DNA of 64,000 nt from contig WPIO01000153.1 in NCBI GenBank assembly GCA_009760855.2, positions 129,501-193,500 on the forward strand, written 5' to 3'. The position numbers and the translations under genes are program-made. This DNA comes from Cristatella mucedo. Lineage: Eukaryota; Bryozoa; Phylactolaemata; Cristatellidae. This document shows, piece by piece, positions 1 to 45,023 of this stretch. Below the pieces are notes generated by a model. The model had not been told where the DNA came from. It made no database searches and was given only the letters and a program-made list of their open reading frames with translations. Position 1 is the stretch's first letter. Every line of letters begins with the position of its first letter.

Positions 1-240
1 CAGACATCCTGAGCTGCTACTTCCATGTTACTCACTAACTCAACTGCTCTCCTGACTCTGCTATGCTTCCCACTTTTTCTTTGTTTCGTGAGATTAAGTC
101 TGCCGGCTATCGAATGCGTACCGAAAGCCGCTTAGGTTGTGAGTGCACTATACAAAACTCACATCCGTCACATCCACATAGTCTATGTGGCTTTATAGAG
201 TTAACAGACGGAGACACATATAAAATCAAAGTCGGGTGAC
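1..240 (+). mobile_element. LINE-B 3' end, entering from the left edge
   Basis: Matches the 3' end of the 16278 copy on the other strand. It carries the palindrome CCACATAGTCTATGTGG (168-184 region) before GGAGACACAT. Confidence 0.78.
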
Positions 241-282
241 GGCGAGTCAGTTGTACTTCGAACAGTAGGCCGTCGTTAAATA

Positions 283-705
283 TAATAATGCATTTCATAT
301 ACTCGTGCCCTCGGAGAACTTGATCCCTTTCTAGGCGTTTTAAATTTGCTGAAAAGTAAGTGCGATCGAATGATTAGTATTAGCATGCTTAATAAACAAC
401 AAAAATTATATGGTTACGGGTGACGTGTACAGGGTCACCATGGTTAGTTACAGCACGTACAGTGTCACAGCACCATGTCATGTCATAGCACCAATAAGAG
501 CATAAAGGTCGAATCACAGGGGCCCACTAAATGCTGCGATAAATGTGTGCGTTTTTAGTTTTTTAAATGTGGTCAATTCAGGAGATGTCATTACGCAAGT
601 CGGGAATGAGTTCCAGGCTTTGGGACCCAACGAAGAAAGCATAGGGCACTGTCTCCATGGGATTTGAGGTTTGTACGAGGTATAGGTAAGCAATTAGATA
701 CACTG
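283..705 (-). mobile_element. LINE-A 3' end
   Basis: Reverse-strand stem-loop at about 307-345 followed by 3' UTR and the C-terminal coding region. Confidence 0.75.
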
Positions 706-3013
706 CATAAGCAGCATAAAATAAAATATAATATACCAATATATAATATAATACATATAATATATAATAGTTCTATAACATATATGTTGTGACTAGTGCA
801 TAGATATAGACGTGACCCTCGGTGGCTGCCAAATAGGCTGCCGTGCGTGAACCGCACGGCCTTGACCCTAGCTGAGGCTTGAGCGCTCTTGATTACACAG
901 TGCGCCTGAGGCTTCTGCTGTTGTAATTAGCGAGGCATCTGACACTAATGTACACGTCTCACCTGTGGCCAATAGTTGAGCTAATAGTTAAGCCGTTGAA
1001 GCAGCGTAGCGTCAGACCACTAATGCAGATCATATTTCGTGTCGCCTGCTGCGATAGATTGGGCTCCCATAGATATGCGTGCCCGTTGAAAGTATTAGAA
1101 AAGAGTCTCGTTTACGGCGCACGTGCGCCCGCTGTGTCTCCGCGAGACTCCCGCTAGGGCGGTCGCAGCCGGAGCCTGCGCCTGCGCATGCACATTGTGC
1201 CTGCCGGAGCCGCTGGCATGCAGCAATTGCCTCTGCGCTCCGCTACCTCCCGCTGCATACCTCGAGCCGCAACGACTCGCTGTAGCCATTCGTCAAGGCC
1301 ACGGCTCCATCAGCATTCATCAAATACCTGATGGACTAGCAGCGCTCTAACCGCTGCCAAGAGTAACGTCGAACGCTCAGCGGAGGAGGCGTACCCTGCC
1401 GCGCTTACAAAGCGGCGCAGCCAACTGCTGAATGCGACTCGGCGCGCGTCTACGTGCAACAAGCGGGCCGCCGCGCCTGCAGCGTTTCTTGCGCCAACCT
1501 TCTTACCGTTACAAAAGGGTCGCGAGCGTCCCTTGGCTTCAGTTGGAATGAGATGCGAATAGGGGATTTCACTGGACTTTATTCGAAAGTGCACAATGTC
1601 TCTGCGCGTCTAGTTCAGTTCTAACGCCACACTTCTCGAAAGCTCTTGACAAGACAAGCGCTCGTGTGGGGAAAATAACTCCCTGCACTAAGGTCACCTG
1701 CGTATTGGGGCGCGACCCAAATAGGCGGAGGGCCCGAAAAACCAGGTACACGATAGCGACGTCGGTTCAGGCGCGCCGCGGCTGCCTCGGGTGCGCAGAT
1801 GCCCCGATCGTCTCTTCGCCGGATCCTGACTCGAGACCGGAGAACTGAGACTCGGTTTTCACCTCGACGAAGGCAAAACAAACTGAGGCCCGCTTCGCCT
1901 ACGAAGACTGTCCCTCCTTCCACTTCACCGGACTGTATACCTAGTTGGCGGCAGTAAATTTCTACTCCGGGACCACGCGGGCGCGTGCACACAAACACAA
2001 AATGCGCGAGCGGTATTAATTAATTAATAATTAATATTAAAGTTATAATACAATAATAATTAAATAATATGTAATTAATTATAAATAAATAGCCGTTCTC
2101 GGTGGCGGCGTCCGCAAAATTTTCCTGGCGCAGTGCTACGCATGGACATCTGGTTCAGAAGCCGCCGCCACAAATAGCTGCCTTCGCGTGCGTGCGCCTG
2201 CTTAACGATACGACGTACGAACGTCCACGTCCAGGGCGAATTCTTCGCACGTATCCTCGGGCTCGCCCGGTTCGATACCGCCACCCGCAGCGCCATCAGC
2301 TGGCGTAAGGAGAGCTGGCCGTGCGCATCCTTGGCTTTCTAGTCTCCAAACAGAATATCCGCCGAGTGTCTGGCAAGCAGGAACGGCACTGGCCGTACTA
2401 AATGCCAAATTTGCATGGAGGATGAAGCTTTTTTTTTGGTCAAAACAACGCTGCACTATTCCGCTGAGATAAGTCAACCGCAGGGACACGCACGCGATCT
2501 GACGATTTCAGATCCGCCACTAACGTACCGCCCCTATTAATTCTTAGCGAAATGCCAGCCTACTCATGCACTGTCTCCGGGAAGGAGAAAGCCGCAGCGT
2601 CTCGGGCTAACTTGCCATGGATGTTTGCCTTAGCCTGCAGCTGCTTTGTTAGTTTAGTTCGTAGAAGGAGCCGCACGCTTAAGTTCAAAGTTCGCTCAAA
2701 GCCCCCCTCCTTTTTTATATCTATACCCTACCTATTTTCAACATCGAGTCAGCCATACCCGTCTTCATAATGAAATGCTGTGACTCTCGCAAAGCCAGAG
2801 AGTTACTCGCAGCGAGGGATCAAGATGTCAGCTGCAACGAGCAGTCATCGCGTCCGACGTAGGCACTCATGCGTGAACTCACAAATGCACGCACGCACAC
2901 TTACAAACCTAACAAATAAATATTCGTGTTCCCTTTCGACTTTAATTCACCTCCAAGTTTGCTTAAACCACCTTTGTATTCGATATCAATAAGAAAAATA
3001 TACAGAATTCATT
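706..3013. other. No gene recognised; GC-rich then AT-rich
   Basis: GC-rich 1,090-1,920 holds several overlapping open frames with no family motif. Pure AT-rich sequence at 2,010-2,095. Apart from repeat gamma copy 1 nothing was identified. Confidence 0.5.
1095..1170 (+). repeat. Unclassified repeat gamma, copy 1
   Basis: GAGTCTCGTTTACGGCGCAC and GCGAGACTCCCGCTAGGGC, same order as the copies near 6925 and 10480. Confidence 0.5.
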
Positions 3014-3130
3014 TTTATAGTGCCCTAAGAAAACTTAATTCGACGCTTGACGTTTACCTCGGGGCTTGAGCCCACGACCTTGGCCAGACATTGGTCGGGG
3101 TTATTCGGGCTTTGGGTCTGACGTGCGAGT
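3014..3130 (-). mobile_element. SINE-beta
   Basis: Reverse strand: tail stem-loop (3017-3052), then GGGCTTGAGCCCACGACC. Confidence 0.78.
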
Positions 3131-3833
3131 GTACGCGGTTCAAAGTAGAGACATAATTCAGGAGAATCCCTAAAACATTAGGCAACGTTGCAAAACCTTA
3201 CGGGCAAGTAAGGCAGCCCTTGTAAATTCACGACTAAGATCGATCTCAAGTATATCCAATCGGACTTTAGAGCACGCTCTGGTCGGTCGCGCACTTGTCG
3301 GCGTATCCCTGGTCGGTCGCTGCACCTGTCCACGTCGAAGCGGCTTGCGAGGTTCGGTTCGGGGGTTAGTTAGGAGGTTCGGTTCGGGGAGGCTTTTCAA
3401 AACCTCGCGGCGCCAGCGCTACTCGGTCGCCTGCGCGTAAAGTGGAGCGCCGCTGTCCCACGAGGGAAACAGCGATTGAGCTCGTACCGCACCCGGCTCT
3501 TGTACAGTCGGCGTAAGTTTTATGCGTCCGCCGCTCTTCTCTCCTCAGAAACACCTGCTCACGCATCGTACGCAACGACGACCCACGCCGAGCCACGGCC
3601 ATCCCCGTTTCGACGATCGCGCGCGAGCGCGCGCCGATCACGAGAGACTGCGAACGGCCGCTCGCGCTGGCCGGTCGTGCCCCGTGGCGGCGGCCATTGC
3701 ACGACGCCGATTCCTTAAATGCGGGCGCGTCCGCACGAGACCAGACCGGAAGCAGTTGCCTCCGATCGCGCATCTTTGGCTTTGGCTGCGAGACACGATG
3801 CTTGCGTGCTTGCGCGCTTTGAGCTCAGCCGCT
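3131..3833. other. GC-rich stretch without recognised gene
   Basis: Open frames on both strands with Arg-rich translations and no motif. Short repeats of TGGTCGGTCGC (about 3285 and 3310) and GGTTCGGTTCGGGG (3350 and 3379). Confidence 0.5.
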
Positions 3834-3842
3834 CGAGAGAGG

Positions 3843-3907
<65 letters not shown>
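3834..3907. repeat. (GA)n microsatellite
   Basis: About 70 bp of GA with few interruptions. Confidence 0.98.
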
Positions 3908-3909
<2 letters not shown>

Positions 3910-4207
3910 TGAACCTTTAATCTTTTGTATATTCAGCTATCTTCCCGTCCTAGGATGGAGTGTAAATAGGAGCTTGAATTTAATCCCTTTTACATTTAGG
4001 CATGGCCGCGTCATTTCAATCTTCCTAAATGAACGTAAGTGAAATACGGCGAGTCCGTGAAGGAGCCGGGAAAATAGGAAAAGTAAAATAAGTCACTGAC
4101 GTCAATCTCACGTTGTGCAGCTTGAGATATTCACAGTACTTCAATGATGGTGCAGCTGCGAAAAGCTGGATATCAAAATATTATAGGAGAGTGTTTAACA
4201 ATTTAAA

Positions 4208-4376
4208 TAGACAAATACTAGCTGATTTAACAGCTTCTTTTTGCATAGCGACAGAAGAGCCTTCACGGCTATCACCACCGCTTGCAGTGGCGATAAAGGA
4301 TCGCCCACTGCAGGATTCGAAACCACGTGACCTCGGGGCCGAGGTCATGAAAAGCAACCGCCTGCACGTCCATCGT
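4208..4376 (-). mobile_element. SINE-alpha
   Basis: Reverse-strand copy: tail CTAGCTGATTTAACAGC first, then body, B box and a worn A box. Confidence 0.85.
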
Positions 4377-5344
4377 TGAAATTAAACTTCGGACTGTGAA
4401 ATGAATTGTAGAATTGCAGCTTCGAGCTTTCGCTTTCGATCTCGTCATTCGATTGCGTCATGCTTAAACGCCGCGGATCGCTCTCACGTAAGTCACCGCT
4501 CTCCTTAAATTGCTACACGCACCCCACACTGTTGCTATAGACGCTGCTCTTGGTCCCTTCCTATGGATGAGGCCTGATTGCTCCGCTATCGTCGGCGCTC
4601 CAGCACTGATGTCAGCACTGGAGCGGGGCTTCCAAAACTCGTCAGCTTCTAAGATTGTTTATTTATATTTCATATTTGTATTATTTATATTATCATTTAC
4701 TTATATTATTCATATTATTTACATTTTTATTTAGATTTCAACTTCTTCAACAACTGCTGCTTATAGTTTCAGCCGGCTTCACCAGTATGCATCGCACGTC
4801 TGCGAGGACTAGCATTCGTTACTTTCGCAACGTTTGCCAGAAACGTCAGCAGTGGCTACAACTCGTTTATAGCGGTGGATGTCCGTAGTAAGATTATTGC
4901 TCAGGACCATTCCACGGATTGGATTTTGGCAAATAAGCACAGTGTAGCTAAAACACGATTCTCAGTATTAGCTGGATTTAAGCAAGTGCTGATAACGAAA
5001 TCAAGTGCCTGAAAGCGGATGAAAAATATGTATGAACAATAAAAATATATTTTTCTAGAAATAAATCTCTCTTGAGGCACTTAACACATGATGTAAAGGG
5101 CAGCGTGTCAACACGGACATGTCACTCAGCAGGCACACAGTGTCACAACTTGTCACATAAGCACAATGTCGCTGCTTGCTCTGCCACAGCCTGATATTCG
5201 AAAGAGAAAATTACCTGCTGGAGTTTTTAGAACTATGGAGCAATGCTTAACCAAAATTTAGCAATAGCCAGAAGGGTTCGATAAGGAACGCAACGACTGC
5301 ACAATAGAGCACTCAAAACACTTCATCTACGTGTCCTGTTCCTA
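4377..5344. other. No feature recognised
   Basis: AT-rich run of ATTTATATT units near 4655-4735; otherwise nothing seen. Confidence 0.5.
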
Positions 5345-6085
5345 AGTGACCTTTCATCATTAAACGACCGCAACAGCTCCACAGTAAAGTCTACCTACTT
5401 TCACTACGTAACGTGGCTTTTTTAGACAGGGATGCCACATTAAAATTTGTCCATGCATTTGTGGCATCCCATCTCGACTTCTGAATCACTGTTAACTGGT
5501 CTACTGGTCTATGCAATCAGGCGCCCATAGTTGGTGCAAAGCTCTGCAGCTAGGCTCATTTATCGTGAGCGTCGCAATTGCCACGTCACACCACTTCTCG
5601 CCGACATGCACTGGCTTCCAATCAAGCTGCGTAGTGAATTCGTGATTCTGTCACTTACTTTTAGGTCCCTTCATGTTTTGGCTCCAGCCTACCTATAAGA
5701 AAATACTTTCCCACTAGGTGAAGCATCGTACCACCCGCTTCGGACTCTTAATCGTTTAGTCATACCTCGTACGAACCTCAAGACCGTTTTAGATCGTGCC
5801 TTTAGTTCCTTTACGCCCAAAGCCTAGAACTCACTCCCGACGCACGTTACAACGTCCCCTGAAACGGCAATCTTTAAAAGGAAGCTTAAAAACGCACTTA
5901 TTTATTTCAGCATTTGGTCGGTCTTTGTGATTCGTCTTCCGTGTGCATGTTCCTGCTTACACTATGCCTGCTGTTTGTGGATGTTACTACCAAACATTTG
6001 GTAATGCTTTATATGCAGTATCTGTAAAGTGCCTAGAGAGAGATGTCGTTCTCTGAGGGCGCTATGCAAATTTATTCTTATTAAA
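5345..6085 (+). mobile_element. LINE-A 3' end
   Basis: Begins at the DDHISSTVK region and runs through the C-terminal coding region to a degenerate stem-loop near 6040. Frames broken. Confidence 0.8.
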
Positions 6086-6625
6086 ACAGTTCTTTGTGTT
6101 ATTCCATAATCCAAAGGTTAAAAAGGCAATCCCAAGTTTTAACGATTACCGTTTGACCGCAAAAATGTTTATAAAAAATAATCAACTTGTAATAACTTTT
6201 TTTTAAACCATGCGTAGTCCTTTGAACGTTCCTACAAGCTTCGGCTAAATGCAAAGGACTTGCCCGGGAGTTTTCCTCCGATTCGTTTCGTCAATGGCAA
6301 ATAAAGTCTTAAACAGACACTACGGACCACTACGCGAAGTTTTGAAATCAGCACTACATCTACTAAATGACGAGATGGTCAACTCCCCACTTGATAATAA
6401 TTGCCTGGTATGAATATGCAGAATATAAATCCCCAGCCGGAGTCACCGGAAACGCTCTGCGTGAGGAACGACTTGCTCAGACGATTCCTCTTTATTTACT
6501 TGCTAAACATCTGCTACAAACTTGAGCGGTGCAACACTTCAATCTACCGAAAGTGAGGTTCGCTAGGGGAGAGCCTCACTCTAGTTGGCTGTCTTACGCA
6601 AATTTTTGCTGCCGCGGTAAATTGG
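6086..6625. other. No feature recognised
   Basis: Neither repeat family nor coding motif seen. Confidence 0.5.
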
Positions 6626-6728
6626 TAGTAATAATAATAATAATAATAAAAATACACTTGATAAAGCGCCCTCAGAGAACTCAATCTCTTTCTAGGCGCT
6701 TTACATTTCTTGCAAAGCGAATTTAGGA
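6626..6728 (-). mobile_element. LINE-A tail only
   Basis: (TAA)n followed by the reverse-strand stem-loop (6660-6705). Confidence 0.8.
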
Positions 6729-6924
6729 AACCATAGACGCTTCCCTTCCTCCTTTCATCTGAATCCTGCGAGATGTACGCCGGATGCATGCTGGTATTGG
6801 AATTCGCGAAGCGTTCTGACAGTAATGCACTTCGCAATTGCGGCCGATAGTTGAGCCATTTGACGCATTCTGTGATTCATCGAGCTCTCGTATTTGTACA
6901 AGTTGAGAGAAATGTAGATGGAGT

Positions 6925-7000
6925 CTCCTTTAACGCTCACGTCCGAACTGTGTCTCCGTGAGACTCCACTAGAGCTGCTGCCGCCGCGGGAGGCACAGTA
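6925..7000 (+). repeat. Unclassified repeat gamma, copy 2
   Basis: GGAGTCTCCTTTAACGCTCA and GTGAGACTCCACTAGAGCTG, same order as the other two copies. Confidence 0.5.
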
Positions 7001-7187
7001 ATACTACTCCTGAGAGCTCGTATGCATGGCCGCCTACAGCCTTGTAACTTCTTTATTATAACGCTGGCATTCTTGTAACCACCGGTCAGCAGTTACTGAT
7101 TCTAATGTGAAATTCCATGCTCGTTGCTGCGTTCACTGCTTGTTCCATGCGAATCAGGTCGCAAAGATTCATTCTTCGCAATTAGGC

Positions 7188-7349
7188 CGAGCTGGTTTGA
7201 CCCGCCGGGTTAGGTGCTCGCCTTCAACGACCGAGGTCGAGGTGAATGCGTTCGATGACGGAGGTCGTGGGCTCGAGCCCGAGGCGCGCGTGAAGCGCCT
7301 GAATAGAGATTATGTTCTCTTAGGACGCTATACAAATGAATTGTATTGG
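7188..7349 (+). mobile_element. SINE-beta
   Basis: Same order as the copy at 21015: GGGCTCGAGCCC B-box-like site (7269), then AAGCGCCTGAATAGAGATT / TTCTCTTAGGACGCTATAC. Confidence 0.82.
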
Positions 7350-7737
7350 GGTAATAGATGGCGATCTAATATCTTGTATTGCAACACCAGTTGTTGGCGT
7401 TTGTCTAGGTGCAATCGTGGCCTGCAAGCCGTCGGCCCGCTACGCCCCGCTTTACCCCGGGGGGCCTGAATCCGTCGCCCTTCACCTTCACCCATGGGCC
7501 ACCGCCTCGAGCTTCGCCGCTCAGTCAACACCTCAGCCAACTGCAGATTGGATCCTTCTACAGACATAGTTATTTACTATAATTATAGCTATCTATACAA
7601 TTATTTACTATAATAATTATTATTAACTAGTATTACTACTATTATTATATATTATTATTATTAATATATTTATAATAATTATAACTATTTACTATGATTA
7701 TAATTATTTATCCATAATTATTTACTTCACACTTCGT

Positions 7738-7868
7738 AATTCTTTTGTATAGGTCCCCAAGAGAACTCAATCCCTACATCCAGGCGCTTTACTAATGCCA
7801 TAGTGCTCGGGCCCACAGCAAAGGTCGCTAAAGGCGAACACCTTGAACCCTGGGTCAAACCAGGGCAG
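7738..7868 (-). mobile_element. SINE-beta, degenerate
   Basis: Reverse-strand tail stem-loop, worn B box, and CCTGGGTCAAACCAG head. Confidence 0.65.
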
Positions 7869-7892
7869 CATCTGTCCACTGGCCTGCGAAGA

Positions 7893-7893
7893 T

Positions 7894-7979
<86 letters not shown>
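7893..7979. repeat. (CT)n microsatellite
   Basis: About 85 bp of uninterrupted CT. Confidence 0.98.
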
Positions 7980-7980
<1 letters not shown>

Positions 7981-8191
7981 TGTCTCTCTTTTCTTCTACG
8001 CGAGCGGAGCAGCCGGTGGGGTCGCAGGCGAACGCGGTCTCGCTGCTGCTCACGCTCTGAGAAATCTCTCTGCTCGGACTGATTTCAGCTCGACCGGCGA
8101 CCTTGGCGACCTGCGGCAGCGCGTGTCACATCCGCATGTCGCGAGTTCATTTCCGGGCATAACGGCCGGCGTCGTGCTCTGTAACGATAAA

Positions 8192-8282
8192 AACATGCTC
8201 CTCGGAAAAACTGCTCCTCGGACAAACTGCTCCCCCCAAAAAACAGCTCCCCAACAAGCTGATCCTCTGACTAACTGATCGC
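8192..8282. repeat. Degenerate tandem repeat
   Basis: About five worn units of AACTGCTCCTCGGA type. Confidence 0.75.
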
Positions 8283-8449
8283 TTACAGACCTTCAGTTAA
8301 GCCACAAAAAATTACCACTTGGCTGTCGAGAATCGCTTTTTTGAAAATATATTGTGGCTCTATATTCCCGAAAGCATGATGAGACATCGCTGCAGTTACG
8401 CTTAGAAATTACCACCCCTTTCGTTGCCCCGGGTTCTTATCACACGGAA

Positions 8450-8605
8450 AACACGCTCGGTCTTCACGACCCAGGTCGTGGGTTCGAGTCCTGTAGTGGG
8501 TGATCCAGTATTGTCCACTGCAAGTGGCGGCGGCGGTAGCCGTTAACGCTCCCCAGCCGCTGCTACTCAGAAAGAGGCTGTCGAATCATCGTTTAACCCT
8601 GTCTC
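8450..8605 (+). mobile_element. SINE-alpha, 5'-degenerate
   Basis: B box GGTTCGAGTCC at 8482, body with a GGC expansion, worn tail. Confidence 0.7.
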
Positions 8606-8664
8606 TGGCACTGACTATGTTCTCTGAGGGCTCTGTATCAAATGTATTAACATTATTATTTTTA

Positions 8665-8975
8665 TTAATAATAATAATAATAATGCACTTGATAAAGCTC
8701 CCTCAGAGAACTTAATCTCTTTCGAGGCGCTTTACATTTGCTGCAAAGTGAAATGCAATTGAATGGTGAGTAAAATCAGGCTTGAAAAACAAACAAAATG
8801 AAAGCATGCATGTGCATTATTAAGCACGCACGTGCACACAAAAGACGAATCACAGAGACCCACTAAATGCTGTATTAAATAGGTGCTTTTTAGACTTCTC
8901 TTTAAATGTAATCATGTCAGGGGACGTTATGACGTGCGTCGGTAGTAAGTTCCAGGCTTTAGGAGCATACCGTAA
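8665..8975 (-). mobile_element. LINE-A 3' end
   Basis: (TAA)n, stem-loop, 3' UTR and the end of the C-terminal coding region, all on the minus strand. Confidence 0.82.
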
Positions 8976-8983
8976 ACTGGATT

Positions 8984-9156
8984 TCTGGACCGTGATAGCA
9001 CAAGAGGTAAGGTGCTCCTTCTTCACGACCCAAGTCACGGGTTCAAATCCTGAAGCTCCGCCGTCCTTTATTACCATCTGCAAGCGGTTGTCGCAGCCGA
9101 TAAGGTTCTTTCGTCGTTATACAAACGAGGCTGTAAAATCAGCTAAGATTTTGTCT
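8984..9156 (+). mobile_element. SINE-alpha
   Basis: A-box-like GATAGCACAAGAGGTAAGG, B box GGTTCAAATCC (9040), tail AATCAGCTAAGATTTTGT. Confidence 0.8.
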
Positions 9157-9195
9157 GGTGCAGTCCTGCGCCGCCCCTTCAGTTTTGGGGGCCTA

Positions 9196-9197
<2 letters not shown>

Positions 9198-9270
<73 letters not shown>

Positions 9271-9339
9271 CTCTCTCTGTCTCTGTCTCTCTCTATGTCT
9301 ATCTCTCTCTCCGTCTCTCTGTCTCTGTCTCTCCCTCTC

Positions 9340-9386
<47 letters not shown>

Positions 9387-9455
9387 CTCTGTCTCTGTCT
9401 CTCTGTCTCTGTCTCTGTCTATCTCTCTCTCCGTCTCTCTGTCTCTCTCTCCCCC

Positions 9456-9496
<41 letters not shown>

Positions 9497-9610
9497 GTCT
9501 CTCTTTATCTCTCTCAGTCTCTCTGTCTCTCTGTCTCTCTCTCTCTGTCTCTCTCTTTGTCTCTCTCTGTTTCTCTCTCCCTCTCTGTCTCTCTCTCGCT
9601 CTTTCTCAGC
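9198..9610. repeat. Long compound (CT)n/(CTGT)n array
   Basis: About 410 bp: pure CT, then mixed CTCTGT blocks, a (CTGT)n block at 9341-9380, then further mixed blocks. Any open frame over it is an artefact. Confidence 0.97.
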
Positions 9611-9905
9611 TTCACGCTGCGCTCTCGGTGCGCAGCAACGGGATAACGAAAAGGCAGCGGCGCATCCACGCTGCGGTGCAGATTGGGGCCGGCACTGTCC
9701 TCCTCTCCTGGAGCGAGTGCAGCGACCAGGGTTGCCGCCGATACCTACGCCCCGACCTTCGCTAACGACAAAATTCGGTCCTACCTCTGCTCGAAAGAGC
9801 AACTGACGAGCGTGAGTCGAATGAACGCCATCGCTGTGCGTTAAGATCGTTTCTCGTTTGCGGGTCTCAACCCCTTCACGAAAATCTTAGGCGTCTTGCC
9901 GCCCA

Positions 9906-9965
9906 GGTGAAAACCCACCCTGGCGATAATCCACCCCGGCGATAATCCACCCCGGCGATAATCCT
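9906..9965. repeat. 17-bp tandem repeat, three copies
   Basis: Unit GGCGATAATCCACCCC, third copy cut short. Confidence 0.95.
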
Positions 9966-10036
9966 GCCGCTCCGCCGCTTCCGTGCGAAAAAGGTATTCG
10001 CATTCATAATTCTAATAATTCGATCGTGCTTCTATC

Positions 10037-10128
10037 GTAGCAAATGTATAGTGCCTAAAAAGAGATTGAGTTATCCGAGGGCGATAGACCAGATGGATTA
10101 TTATTATTATTATTAATCTTATTATTAT
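10037..10128 (+). mobile_element. LINE-A tail only
   Basis: Degenerate stem-loop followed by (ATT)n. Confidence 0.7.
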
Positions 10129-10469
10129 AAAGCCGGTCTTACACGGCGAGTTATGCTTCCTCCCCGCTTCCTATCTACTTGAGTCTTCGGTGTATACGTC
10201 ACCAATATGGTGGAGCGTCCAAAACTTAAGGAAGACTCAGCAGCCAAACGCGGTTCTACTTCTAAGGTCAAGACTTTTAAGGTCAAGAGCCTGTTGCTTC
10301 TCGGCCACTAATATATGCCCCACCTGCAGCAGGTGTTTGAGCAATTGACTCAGTGCAGCCTTTGATATAAGCATGTGGCCCACCACAGTGGCCCATCACA
10401 GTGGCCCATCACAGACGCACTCACTTATCTGTAGTGAGTCAGCCCCCAGCTCGTATGTGTACCCGCTGG

Positions 10470-10585
10470 GGTAATAAAGAGTTGAGTCTCGTTCACCGCT
10501 CACGTTCGCCCGCTCGTGTCTTCTTGTCTCCATGAGACTCCACTAGCGCTGCTGCAGCCGGAGACACAGTAACGTAACATCGGCT
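10470..10585 (+). repeat. Unclassified repeat gamma, copy 3
   Basis: AATAAAGAGTTGAGTCTCG, then a GAGACTCCACTAGCGCTGCT stretch. It shares order and sequence with 1095-1165 and 6925-7000. AATAAA followed by a CG-rich stretch and an ACA end could be the right part of a solo LTR, but no left end was found. Confidence 0.5.
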
Positions 10586-10587
10586 AT

Positions 10588-11090
10588 GTAATGTAATGTA
10601 TCTCCACCTGTAACTCTAAAAAGCCAAAAAGTGGGTGTTACGCGGGAAAGTTTTGCATAGCGCACTCACAGCCTTAGCGGCTTTCGGTACGCATTCGGTA
10701 GCCCACAGACTTCATCTCGCGCAGCAAAGAGAAAGTGGAAAGCATGGCTGAATCAGAACAGCGCATGACGTAGTGAGTAGCACGGCAGTAGCAGCTCAGG
10801 ACCAACGAAAAGGATGAGCCATGGTCGGCAGCAGGAGAGTCGTTGTCGCTATGTAAGAATTGTAAAGGCGAGTTCCACAGTCTATGATCGGCAGAGCTAA
10901 AGTTTCTTTTGCCAGCGGTCTTTAAGCGGAGGAATGGACCAGCTAATTTATTTTCCATACAGGAAATGAGGGCATGAGGAGACTGAAATTGGTGCAATAG
11001 CTCCGCAAGGTACACAGTAGCCTTATACTCAGCAAACGACCGAGCAAAGCTGCCGCCAAGGACACGCCTTCTTTATAGCTTTGAAAAGCG
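10588..11090 (-). mobile_element. LINE-B 3' end
   Basis: On the minus strand, RT C-terminal residues (LAELLHQFQSPHALISCMEN) run into the 3' UTR and an (ATTAC)n-type tail at 10588-10600. Confidence 0.82.
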
Positions 11091-11901
11091 TGGGAGACAA
11101 CGCGACCGGCGAAATTATTGAAGCGTTCCACAGGAGTCTTTGTTTATGATAACCTAAGAGCTAGTCACATAAGAATCCGATAATATGTGGCGGACGATAA
11201 AAGCAATAAAAGCAATCGTAGAAGGTTAAATTGCTCAGGGCGCGCATCGGGGAGAAGCATTTTCTACCTTCCAATCGAAAGCAACGTACCCACGACCTCT
11301 AGGGGGCGGAGCACGTATGAAGCAAGACTTAGACGAAGGCCGGCCGGATAAGCTTCCTATAGAAAAATAAGACCGGAGTAGGAGAGAAGTAGTTAGGAAG
11401 CAGTTGGGAGTAAGACTTGCCGTTTAAAATTCGGCTTAAGTCGCATTACTGCGGTGCCGTGAAAGGGGCGTGGTTCGTCACCGGCGTCTACGGGCGGGCG
11501 AAATCAGCTGGTCCACTGCGTCTGCTAAGGGCATGTTCGGAACGGCATGCAGCATAGCGAGATTGTCGCGTGCGAGTGGTCTAAAATTTATGGATTTAAG
11601 ATAATTGAGAAATTATGCTCGCAGTCTCTTCTGGGTCCAGCTGATCGTAAAGCGGAAAATACAGACAGTTGTGGGTGACGTCACGCACCATAACAAGGCT
11701 CTGTGCAGTGCCCTACGCTTCGTGCTGTGGCCGCCTCGTCTGCACGCCAGGAGCTCGCTCATTCGTACGTATGGTTGTTGTACGCCTGCCGAAACCTGAA
11801 TAGCCAATCTGGCATCGAGTCTGCATACATTGGAGGTTTCCAGGGGAGACACTTCACCGCCCCGCAAAAGACTTCGTGCTCTCGCCTCGAGCGGCAGCAA
11901 T
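11091..11901. other. WDR26 upstream region
   Basis: Presumed promoter and 5' UTR of WDR26. No TATA box or other clear element seen. Confidence 0.4.

Positions 11902-45023
<33,122 letters not shown>

Noticed and set aside
3366-3773. 135-codon minus-strand open frame in GC-rich DNA
   Set aside because: Overlapping frames of similar length exist on both strands; composition explains them and no domain motif is visible.
7803-8060. Ser-Leu repeat proteins across (CT)n and Arg-Glu repeat proteins across (GA)n arrays
   Set aside because: These frames are by-products of dinucleotide arrays, open in several frames on both strands at once, without flanking coding signals.
9906-9965. CRISPR array
   Set aside because: Units are 16-17 bp with no spacers of constant length, in a eukaryotic genome. 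An ordinary tandem repeat.
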